Source: an uncultured Acetatifactor sp. (lineage in GTDB: Bacteria; Bacillota; Clostridia; Lachnospirales; Lachnospiraceae). From it: a stretch of DNA of 10,947 nucleotides. Below, piece after piece: positions 5,417-10,844 of the stretch. The notes beneath the pieces were generated by a model that was not told the origin of the DNA, did no database searches, and was given only the letters and a program-made list of their open reading frames with translations. The translations under genes and the position numbers were made by a program. The first letter of the stretch is position 1. The number at the start of each line of letters is the position of its first letter. The DNA lies in contig CAJUFB010000120.1 in the NCBI GenBank assembly GCA_910585805.1, forward strand, positions 1 through 10,947. The letters run 5' to 3'.

Positions 5417-6301
5417 TCAGGTAAGCTTGAAGCCCATGCCCCACACGGTCTGGATATAGGAATCGGTACCGCTTGCCTTTAACTTGGAGCGGATATTGCT
5501 GATGTGCACATTGATGGTTTTATCTTCAGCCATATATTCTTCACCCCATACATATTCGTAGATCATCTGCTTGGAAAAGACCCGTCTGGGATTGCGGATG
5601 AAAAGTTCCAGGATCAGAAACTCATGACGGGTCAGGATGACAGGGAGTCGGGAGGCAGTCAATTCCATGGCCTCCACATCCAGCGTCCATTCCCGATAAT
5701 GATATACGTTATTACGTATATTTATGTCTTCGGACATGTTCTTTTTCGTGCCGGCAGGGACAGTACCGGTGTTGTTGGCAGCAGTGCCGGCTGATCTGCT
5801 GTCCATTGTGGTTGTTTTTCCGTGTACGCTTTCGGGCATGACATTGCGGCTTTCCGCAGTGGGAAATCTGGTTTCTCCCTGTCCGGATCTGCCGCCATTG
5901 GCATATATGCGTTCCGTGCCGACAGCTTCCGGGTTCTCGGATTTCACTGCCTGCCGGCGCAGCTGCACCTGGATCCGCACCAGGAGCTCCGGAAGGTCGA
6001 AAGGTTTGCAGAGATAATCTTCCGCTCCGGCAGAGAGCAAACTCACTTTGCTGTCCAGGCTGTTTTTGGCGGAGATGACGATTACGGGAGTCTTTGGAGA
6101 GAATACAGGGATGAGCTCCTCGCCGGTGATACCGGGCAGCATCAGGTCCAGCAGCACCAGGTCGAATTGCTCCATGGAAAAAAGCAGCTTTGCCTCGCTG
6201 CCGGAAAAGGCCTGCGTGCAGCGGTAGCCATGGTTTTCCAGGTATTCCCGTAACATTGTATTATTGTCGGCATCGTCCTCTGCGATAAGTATGTGTTCCA
6301 T
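5417..6301 (-). CDS. OmpR-family response regulator with an extended interdomain linker
   Basis: The start at 6301 (MEHILIAEDDADNN) has GGAGG about 11 nt upstream. An ATG at 6319 is possible, but its own codons contain that ribosome-binding site and none precedes it. The 294-residue product has a receiver domain (1 to about 110) with acidic pocket EDD, phosphoacceptor D52 in LVLLDLMLPG, S77 and K99 (CKPFD), and a C-terminal winged-helix DNA-binding domain (about 198-294: LTRHEFLILELF, VFSKQMIYEYVWG, VHISNIRSKL, IQTVWGMGFKL). Between them lie about 90 residues, whereas family members normally have about 15-25; the insert is rich in T, S, N, G, E and K and looks disordered. It heads the regulator-ATPase-permease-kinase series. 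A sigma-A-like promoter and a long structured leader lie upstream. It probably controls the transporter genes. Confidence 0.93.
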   Translation of the reverse strand: MEHILIAEDDADNNTMLREYLENHGYRCTQAFSGSEAKLLFSMEQFDLVLLDLMLPGITGEELIPVFSPKTPVIVISAKNSLDSKVSLLSAGAEDYLCKPFDLPELLVRIQVQLRRQAVKSENPEAVGTERIYANGGRSGQGETRFPTAESRNVMPESVHGKTTTMDSRSAGTAANNTGTVPAGTKKNMSEDINIRNNVYHYREWTLDVEAMELTASRLPVILTRHEFLILELFIRNPRRVFSKQMIYEYVWGEEYMAEDKTINVHISNIRSKLKASGTDSYIQTVWGMGFKLT

Positions 6302-6352
6302 GGAATGTGTTTCCTCCATTTGTTATCTGAAATTTCCTTACAGGATTTTCTT

Positions 6353-6540
6353 AGCCATATACGCCCGTTCCGAAAGGACCGATATACTGCAGAACGCCAG
6401 GATTTACAGTGATGTCTCCGGGAAAATACCTTGCTGGCGGTCTGCAGTCGGGTGGTACTGCAAATTCAGCCGGCGCGCAGTATAAATTCCGGCGGCCTTG
6501 AGTATACCTGCGGAGCGGGGAGCGCAGTTGTCTTCCATTT
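6353..6540 (-). ncRNA. Structured leader/possible dispersed repeat upstream of the response regulator
   Basis: This stretch contains nested inverted repeats. ACTGCAGA (6386-6393) pairs with TCTGCAGT (6441-6448); after one mismatch CGCCAG (6395-6400) pairs with CTGGCG (6434-6439), giving 14 pairs around a 33-nt loop. TACTGC (6456-6461) pairs with GCAGTA (6477-6482). GCCGG (6469-6473) could pair with CCGGC (6489-6493) as an alternative. CTGCG (6508-6512) pairs with CGCAG (6523-6527). A minus-strand promoter (6545-6573) would start transcription near 6538, placing all of this in a leader of about 240 nt before the regulator. I could not match it to a riboswitch class. From memory, unverified, similar sequence recurs between genes in Lachnospiraceae genomes, so it may be a dispersed repeat. 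Just downstream on the minus strand, TAAGAAAAT and TAAGGAAAT (6353-6332) form a 9-bp near-repeat. A 44-codon reading frame (6538-6404) begins exactly at the predicted start of transcription but has no other support. Confidence 0.45.
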
Positions 6541-6544
6541 GCTT

Positions 6545-6573
6545 ATTCTATGCGGGTGAAAAACAAAAGTCAA
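6545..6573 (-). promoter_or_regulatory. Sigma-A-like promoter for the response-regulator transcript
   Basis: On the minus strand TTGACT (6573-6568) and TAGAAT (6550-6545) are separated by 17 bp, each matching consensus at five of six positions. The predicted start of transcription is near 6538, about 237 nt before the regulator start codon. This makes a long leader with several hairpins. Confidence 0.6.
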
Positions 6574-6616
6574 GCATGTGATGAAGGGCATTTTGCGAAA
6601 TAAAATGATTTTTAGG

Positions 6617-6645
6617 TTGCAATCTTTCCCTTTGTCGAATACAAT
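6617..6645 (+). promoter_or_regulatory. Sigma-A-like promoter for the Mrr-type nuclease gene
   Basis: TTGCAA (6617-6622) and TACAAT (6640-6645) have 17-bp spacing. Transcription would start near 6652, giving a leader of about 86 nt that holds the 10-bp palindrome GGAAGCTTCC (6661-6670) and a GCCGC/GCGGC hairpin (6677-6681 with 6689-6693). The promoter is back to back with the minus-strand promoter at 6545-6573. Confidence 0.6.
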
Positions 6646-6737
6646 AGAAACAGTACATAAGGAAGCTTCCTGAGGCGCCGCCCGATAAGCGGCAGCAAAA
6701 GTACGGATAAAAGGGTGAATGAGAGATAAGAAGCAAT

Positions 6738-7196
6738 ATGGATACGAATCAGATGATTATTATTGTAAGTCTGGCAGTTGCGGCCATGCTGTTCAGCGCG
6801 GTGCTCTATCTGAGGCAACGGGCAAGGAGGAGCAGACCCGAAGAATATGACCTGATGGAAGGACATGAATTCGAGTATTACTGCGCGGAACTGCTGAGGA
6901 AATGCGGTTTTCAGGAGGTACAGGTCACCAGGGGCAGCGGCGATTACGGCATTGATATCCTGGCGGAGAAGGATGGCGTTACTTATGCCATTCAATGCAA
7001 GTGCTACAATGGGCCGGTAGGAGTCAAGGCCGTGCAGGAGGCATATGCAGGCCGGGATTATTATGACAGGATGGTAGGCGCTGTGCTGACCAACCAGTAT
7101 TTTACCCAGCCTGCTCTGGATGCTGCCGGAAAATTGAAGATTCTTCTGTGGGACAGAGGTTACCTGGAGGATATGGTCGAGGACGCGGAGCAGTGA
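6738..7196 (+). CDS. Membrane-anchored Mrr-type restriction endonuclease-like protein
   Basis: The 152-residue protein has an N-terminal membrane helix (about residues 6-26, MIIIVSLAVAAMLFSAVLYL) followed by basic residues (RQRARRSR), then an Mrr catalytic domain (PF04471-like, about 37-148). It shows EGHEFEYYCAELLRKCGF (E44/E46 region), VTRGSGDYGIDIL with catalytic D73, and the QCK triad (Q86, K88), an intact PD-(D/E)XK pattern. The basic stretch after the helix suggests a cytoplasmic nuclease domain. No specificity or methyltransferase gene lies nearby, so this is not a classical restriction-modification operon; a modified-DNA or foreign-DNA target is inference. The ribosome-binding site before ATG 6738 is weak (purine-rich AAGAAG, 6728-6733). 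It converges with the DUF885 gene, with 18 bp between the stop codons. Confidence 0.88.
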   Translation: MDTNQMIIIVSLAVAAMLFSAVLYLRQRARRSRPEEYDLMEGHEFEYYCAELLRKCGFQEVQVTRGSGDYGIDILAEKDGVTYAIQCKCYNGPVGVKAVQEAYAGRDYYDRMVGAVLTNQYFTQPALDAAGKLKILLWDRGYLEDMVEDAEQ

Positions 7197-7214
7197 GGAT
7201 CCGTTCTCCGATTT

Positions 7215-9059
7215 TCAATACCGGCTGTTATCCGCCGTTGGGTCACAGGCGGCAAGCTGCTCCTCCAAAGACAGGAAATCGGAGGGGCCGCTGTCCAGAT
7301 AAAAAAGGTGGAAACGGTAATCCGTATAGTCCGTGTCCCAGAGCTTTCGGGCTTCTTCACGCAGGGAGAGGATTTCCAGATACCCCAGGTAATATTTCAG
7401 GTAATTGCAGGGATTCTGTATAATGTAATGATAGATGGAGGTTGCGGCGTCAATGTTACGGATGCCGCATTTTTGCAATAATTCTGTAATCTGCTCAAAG
7501 GATGCATTATCATAATGTATCATCACATCGATGAGAGAATAAAGGCACAGCTGCAGGCTGCGGTTGTGCGCTTCCAGCTGTGCGGTGAGAGCCGCCGCTT
7601 CCTGCCCGTGCTCCGATAAAAGTTCTGCGGCATAATCGTAAGCATGAAATTCCACATACACGGCCCAGCCTTCCTGATAACCGCCGTACCACAGCAGTTC
7701 CCGGGCGGGACGTTCGCCTGAGGCAAGGGCGGAGCGGTTGTGGTAGACAGTCTGATACAGGTGTCCGGGATAGCCTTCATGGGCCAGGGTGGTGTATAAT
7801 TCCAGCCCGTCCGGGGTTTTGCTTCGGTTGATGTAGATGCTGTTGGAATCCGTGTCGTCCAGGGGCGCGGTCAGATAGAATGCCGGCGCGCAGTATGGCT
7901 CCAGGCTGTCGGAAACGGCTTTGACCGCAATGGAAGCAACGGTTCCGGGCAGATCGGGGAATTCGTCTTTCATTCGGTTCTGCAGGTCATACAACATCTG
8001 TGAAGCATCTTTATACGGAAAAGGTTCTGCGGTACTCTTCGCGATATATTCGACGATCTCGGGGTGGTTTTCCGCCAGTTTTCTGATCTCGCCGTATTCT
8101 TTAGAAAATTGCTCCGCCAGCATTTCCCGTATTTCCGTCACAGGGCGGTAGGAGCCGGTTTCGGAGATCAGAAGCTGTTCATAGTAAGCCCGTCCTTCCG
8201 GCAGCGCGGCCAGCCCGGCGGGCAGTACGGAATCATCTTCCAGGAGAAGGAGCCCGTCTCCCAGAGCTATGTAAGCGGGAAGCAGTACAGTCTTCAGCAG
8301 CCGTTGGTTTTGGGAAGTGTATGCGACAGCTTCTTCGGCGGTGATGATTTTTTCGCTGACCAGAGAATCAAGACGCTCCTGAAAGGTGGTCTGCAGAAAG
8401 TGGGTGCCGTCTTCCAATGCTTCTTTTGTGACGATTGTGTCACATTGTTCCCGTACTTCTTTTAAGAAAGAGGCGGGCATGATGAAGCCGGCAGCCGCTT
8501 TTTCCTGTTCATAAGTAAGGAGAGAGGCGAAATAATCGTCCGTCTGGTTCAGGAGAGACAGATAGTCTTCCACATCCCTGCGGCTGCGAAAGGGATATTC
8601 CGCCAGAAGGATGGGGAGATTGGACTGAGTGCCGGAGGCGGGGGAAAGCGGCTCGCCGTAATAAGGAAAACTGCTCAGGGCCAGGGAATTTTCCAGAGTT
8701 CGGATCAGCAGCCGCCATAGATAAGCATCTGATCCGGAAAGCTTATCCGGGTTCAGCGCTTTCAGCGCAGCCAGAGTATTCTCCGTTTCCGCCTGGCTGC
8801 GCAGGGTGCGTCCGGCATCATAGCAGGAAAGCACAGGCTCATAGTCGCCAATGCCGAAGTCGGCAGGATTTGCCAGCGTGTAGTGCATGCTCAGCGTATT
8901 GGATCTCATTTCTCCGGCGAACAGTTCGGCCGTGAGATTGGTGAAGCGCTTTTCGTCCCGGCCATAGGAAAAGAGGAAAATGACCATGCCGGAAAAAGCC
9001 AGCAGAAAAACGATGCCGAAGAGCATCTGCCGGAAAGAAAAAGGAGAGTGCTTTTTCAC
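7215..9059 (-). CDS. DUF885 family membrane-anchored metallopeptidase-like protein
   Basis: The gene starts with GTG (9059-9057), 4 nt after AGGTGA, and encodes 614 residues. A hydrophobic segment at about 12-32 after MKKHSPFSFRQ acts as an anchor or uncleaved signal, so the rest is probably outside the membrane. Residues about 35-600 match DUF885 (PF05960), a zinc-peptidase-like family. It carries HEGYPGH (427-433, an HExxxxH-type variant rather than plain HExxH), a downstream YQEGWAVYVE (461-470) with E463 and E470 as the probable further zinc or catalytic ligands, and SIYINRSKTPDGLELYTTLAHE before the site. Full length suggests an active enzyme, but the substrate is unknown for the family and I infer only peptide hydrolysis. 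A gene for a nucleotide pyrophosphatase lies upstream on the same strand, 136 bp away, with no clear functional link. Confidence 0.9.
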   Translation of the reverse strand: MKKHSPFSFRQMLFGIVFLLAFSGMVIFLFSYGRDEKRFTNLTAELFAGEMRSNTLSMHYTLANPADFGIGDYEPVLSCYDAGRTLRSQAETENTLAALKALNPDKLSGSDAYLWRLLIRTLENSLALSSFPYYGEPLSPASGTQSNLPILLAEYPFRSRRDVEDYLSLLNQTDDYFASLLTYEQEKAAAGFIMPASFLKEVREQCDTIVTKEALEDGTHFLQTTFQERLDSLVSEKIITAEEAVAYTSQNQRLLKTVLLPAYIALGDGLLLLEDDSVLPAGLAALPEGRAYYEQLLISETGSYRPVTEIREMLAEQFSKEYGEIRKLAENHPEIVEYIAKSTAEPFPYKDASQMLYDLQNRMKDEFPDLPGTVASIAVKAVSDSLEPYCAPAFYLTAPLDDTDSNSIYINRSKTPDGLELYTTLAHEGYPGHLYQTVYHNRSALASGERPARELLWYGGYQEGWAVYVEFHAYDYAAELLSEHGQEAAALTAQLEAHNRSLQLCLYSLIDVMIHYDNASFEQITELLQKCGIRNIDAATSIYHYIIQNPCNYLKYYLGYLEILSLREEARKLWDTDYTDYRFHLFYLDSGPSDFLSLEEQLAACDPTADNSRY

Positions 9060-9089
9060 AAAATCACCTGAAGGGTTTTACATTGGTAC

Positions 9090-9095
9090 ATTATA
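9090..9095 (-). promoter_or_regulatory. Possible -10 element of the DUF885 gene
   Basis: On the minus strand TATAAT (9095-9090) lies about 30 nt before the GTG start codon. The -35 at 17-18 bp upstream is poor, so the call rests on the perfect -10 hexamer and its position. Confidence 0.35.
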
Positions 9096-9108
9096 TGAAG
9101 TCCTTAGA

Positions 9109-9168
9109 GCCGGCATGCAGAGAATCCGTTTTCCTCTCGGGCATTTTATGTTTTGCAGAAGTGCCGGC
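9109..9168. other. GC-rich inverted repeat between the pyrophosphatase and DUF885 genes
   Basis: GCCGGCA (9109-9115) pairs with TGCCGGC (9162-9168), with a smaller inner AGAG/CTCT pairing. It lies between the stop of the Ham1-type gene and the DUF885 -10 element. No T run follows on the minus strand, so the terminator role is doubtful; it could be an operator or a message-stability hairpin. Confidence 0.3.
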
Positions 9169-9195
9169 CGGTCATACATTTTCAGCGGAAAAGAG

Positions 9196-9849
9196 TTACG
9201 GGTGTGAGTATGCAGAGTTGCACTGATTTTCCCGGGGAAGGCACAGCGCCGAGCGGAAGAATTCCGCAAAACCGTCGCCCACTGCGACTTCATCCCGGTT
9301 TCTTTCCTCCAGGTCATAAAAATGCTTCCCGGTCTTAAGATCTATGGAAAGGCTGTCCAGAGGAAATCCGCTGTGCAGTACCCTGGAGTGCGGGACAGCG
9401 GTAATGAGAAAAGGCTCTCCGCTCAGCCTGCTGTCCATGGATTCAAAGATGTGCTCCGCATCTAATACCAGGCATATGGCATTTTGGTATCTTGCTTTCA
9501 AAGGGCCATATTTCTTTGCCAGGCTTCCATAATATAGAAGCATTTCATTGTCCGTGAGATATTTTCCGTTTACCGTTCTCACATGGACGCCGGGCTGGAT
9601 ATCATCGGGCACTCCCTCAAAATAGAGTCCGGAATCGCAGGAAAAGACCGGGAGGCCGAAAGCATCATAGTATGCCAGAGCTTTCTGGCGGGCATTATCC
9701 AGAGGCGTATTTCCTGTTTCCATAACCACAGGTATGTTTCCGGACATTGCTTCAAGTCCTGCGATCTCCAGGTCCAACCCGGTCAGCCATCGCTGCATGG
9801 CGCCCAGCTTGGCAGTGTTTCCCGTTCCATATAGCAATTTCATTTTCAT
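9196..9849 (-). CDS. Divergent Ham1/RdgB-type non-canonical purine NTP pyrophosphatase
   Basis: The chosen ATG at 9849 (MKMKLLYGTGNTAK) follows AGGAG by 4 nt; the second ATG at 9843 follows it by 10 nt and is equally possible. Earlier in-frame ATGs read into promoter DNA. The 217-residue product keeps the Ham1 N-terminal GTGNTAK (8-14), the TGNTPLDNARQKA segment (45-57) and FSCDSGLYFEG (69-79) with the probable catalytic D72. Family members hydrolyse dITP, XTP and similar nucleotides to monophosphates, keeping altered purines out of DNA and RNA. The C-terminal half is divergent: the usual GfGYDPiF segment appears as SGFPLDSLSI, and the terminal SHR block is not seen. Substrate range may therefore differ. 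It is transcribed from its own promoter, away from the tRNA gene. Confidence 0.78.
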   Translation of the reverse strand: MKMKLLYGTGNTAKLGAMQRWLTGLDLEIAGLEAMSGNIPVVMETGNTPLDNARQKALAYYDAFGLPVFSCDSGLYFEGVPDDIQPGVHVRTVNGKYLTDNEMLLYYGSLAKKYGPLKARYQNAICLVLDAEHIFESMDSRLSGEPFLITAVPHSRVLHSGFPLDSLSIDLKTGKHFYDLEERNRDEVAVGDGFAEFFRSALCLPRENQCNSAYSHP

Positions 9850-9880
9850 GCATCTCCTTTCCGGGCTGAGTTCAATGATT

Positions 9881-9909
9881 ATCTTATCATAAAAGAACAG
9901 TCGGAACAA
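9881..9909 (-). promoter_or_regulatory. Promoter of the Ham1-type pyrophosphatase gene
   Basis: On the minus strand TAAGAT (9886-9881) has a 17-bp spacer to a weak -35, TTGTTC (9909-9904). Transcription would start near 9874, about 25 nt before the start codon. Confidence 0.45.
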
Positions 9910-10053
9910 GCTCTCCGCTTCTTTTTGCCGCTGCATGAATGTGACTGGTAAGCATATACAGGGCGATTGCCCTTCAAGCCATCATATAAAGAATAAACGC
10001 AAATATTGTTGTCTGCTGTAAAATAGAAAAAATAGAAAAAATGAAAAAAGGAA

Positions 10054-10081
10054 TTGACAAATAGAAATGGTTGTGTATAAT
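10054..10081 (+). promoter_or_regulatory. tRNA-Ser promoter with A-rich upstream element
   Basis: TTGACA (10054-10059) and TATAAT (10076-10081) match consensus perfectly with 16-bp spacing. They are preceded by repeated AAAATAGAAAA-type tracts (about 10019-10050) that resemble an UP element. Transcription would start near 10088, about 59 nt before the tRNA. The remaining spacer back to 9937 holds only a small AGGGC/GCCCT hairpin (9960-9973). Confidence 0.8.
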
Positions 10082-10146
10082 AATATTTGTGTCACGGATT
10101 GTGATTCATGAAACTGCATATAAGTATTTATCACAGTTCGGATTGA

Positions 10147-10234
10147 GGAGAAATACTCAAGAGGCCGAAGAGGCGCCCCTGCTAAGGGTGTAGGTCGGGT
10201 GACCGGCGCGAGGGTTCAAATCCCTCTTTCTCCG
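10147..10234 (+). tRNA. tRNA-Ser (anticodon GCT)
   Basis: An 88-nt class II tRNA. The acceptor stem GGAGAAA (10147-10153) pairs with TTTCTCC (10227-10233), with discriminator G at 10234. The D stem is CTC/GAG, the anticodon stem CGCCC/GGGTG, and the loop CTGCTAA has anticodon GCT at 10181-10183, reading AGC and AGU. A long variable arm has stem GGTC/GACC, and the T arm is GAGGG-TTCAAAT-CCCTC. The long variable arm and anticodon identify serine. The 3' CCA is not encoded. Confidence 0.97.
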
Positions 10235-10253
10235 TTTCGTGATAACATAAAAG

Positions 10254-10283
10254 AAGCACTGTAGAGAAGACAGTGCTTTTTTT
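10254..10283 (+). terminator. Rho-independent terminator of tRNA-Ser
   Basis: AAGCACTGT (10254-10262) pairs perfectly with ACAGTGCTT (10270-10278) around a 7-nt loop and runs into seven T residues (10277-10283), 20 nt after the tRNA. Confidence 0.92.
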
Positions 10284-10577
10284 GTGCAGTCGATTGCCGG
10301 GTAACAGTTTGGACATCCCTTCCGTGAAGTTAATCGTTGTAAAGTGTCCATGGGGACACATTTCCATGCAATTTTGTGAGGAGACCTGCAGGAGTCGGGA
10401 TGCAGGTTCTTCGCGGCATCTGCGTAACGGCCCGGCGCCCTGTCTGAACTGCTATACTTGCGAGAGCATTTATTTTCCGGTATTTTGTTCTGCGATACAG
10501 ATGCGCTCGCTCGTTATACATTTATGTTGGCAGACATTTTTGATCATGAGTATACAATGTCGGTGAAAAAGACGTTG
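10284..10577. other. Gene-free spacer with several inverted repeats
   Basis: I see no gene in these 294 bases between the tRNA terminator and the rRNA promoters. Two pairings compete: TGGACA (10310-10315) with TGTCCA (10345-10350), or GTGTCC (10344-10349) with GGACAC (10354-10359). Further on ACCTGCA (10384-10390) pairs with TGCAGGT (10401-10407). No strong promoter precedes them on the plus strand, so expression as an RNA is unproven. The weak coding potential on both strands looks like chance. Confidence 0.4.
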
Positions 10578-10636
10578 AAAAAAATCGAAAAAAATTGAAA
10601 ATAGTTATTGACATTTTCTGGAAATCCTAGTACAAT
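10578..10636 (+). promoter_or_regulatory. rRNA operon promoter P1 with phased A-tract upstream element
   Basis: TTGACA (10608-10613) and TACAAT (10631-10636) have 17-bp spacing. Just upstream, A-tracts begin at 10578, 10588 and 10598 in near-identical 10-bp units (GAAAAAAATC, GAAAAAAATT, GAAAATAGTT). This is helically phased DNA expected to bend and to act as an UP element. Confidence 0.8.
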
Positions 10637-10642
10637 AAACAA

Positions 10643-10657
10643 GTTCTCATTGAGAAC
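10643..10657 (+). other. Hairpin at the predicted 5' end of the P1 transcript
   Basis: GTTCTC (10643-10648) and GAGAAC (10652-10657) form a perfect 6-bp stem with a 3-nt loop, starting at about the predicted +1 of P1. It could be a 5'-end hairpin or, as DNA, an operator. The short following T tract (10662-10665) is separated from the stem, so it is not a good terminator. Confidence 0.45.
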
Positions 10658-10698
10658 GGTCTTTTATTGAAACAGCAAAAAATATTTTAAAAAAGTTG

Positions 10699-10728
10699 TT
10701 GACAAAATATAGAAAGCTGTGATATGAT
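10699..10728 (+). promoter_or_regulatory. rRNA operon promoter P2
   Basis: TTGACA (10699-10704) and TATGAT (10723-10728) are separated by 18 bp and preceded by an A/T-rich tract (10677-10695) resembling an UP element. Confidence 0.8.
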
Positions 10729-10809
10729 ATAGAACGTTGCCGGACAAAACTTAACATTTGATTAGCGACAAGGGCCGCGAAAGAAAATGAAAAAAGTTTT
10801 AAAAAGGTA

Positions 10810-10838
10810 TTGACAACGAAGAAGAAATGTGGTAAGAT
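10810..10838 (+). promoter_or_regulatory. rRNA operon promoter P3
   Basis: TTGACA (10810-10815) and TAAGAT (10833-10838) have 17-bp spacing and lie after A-rich DNA (10780-10805). P1, P2 and P3 all point the same way about 100 bp apart, the arrangement expected of a growth-regulated ribosomal RNA operon. Confidence 0.82.
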
Positions 10839-10844
10839 ATCAAA

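Noticed and set aside
6738..7196. A restriction-modification or multi-gene defence island around the Mrr-type nuclease
   Set aside because: No methyltransferase, specificity, helicase or other defence gene lies beside it; the neighbours are a two-component/ABC locus and a DUF885 gene.
10157..10367. Minus-strand open frames across tRNA-Ser
   Set aside because: They are antisense to a complete, well-folded tRNA and its terminator; such frames are frequent annotation errors.
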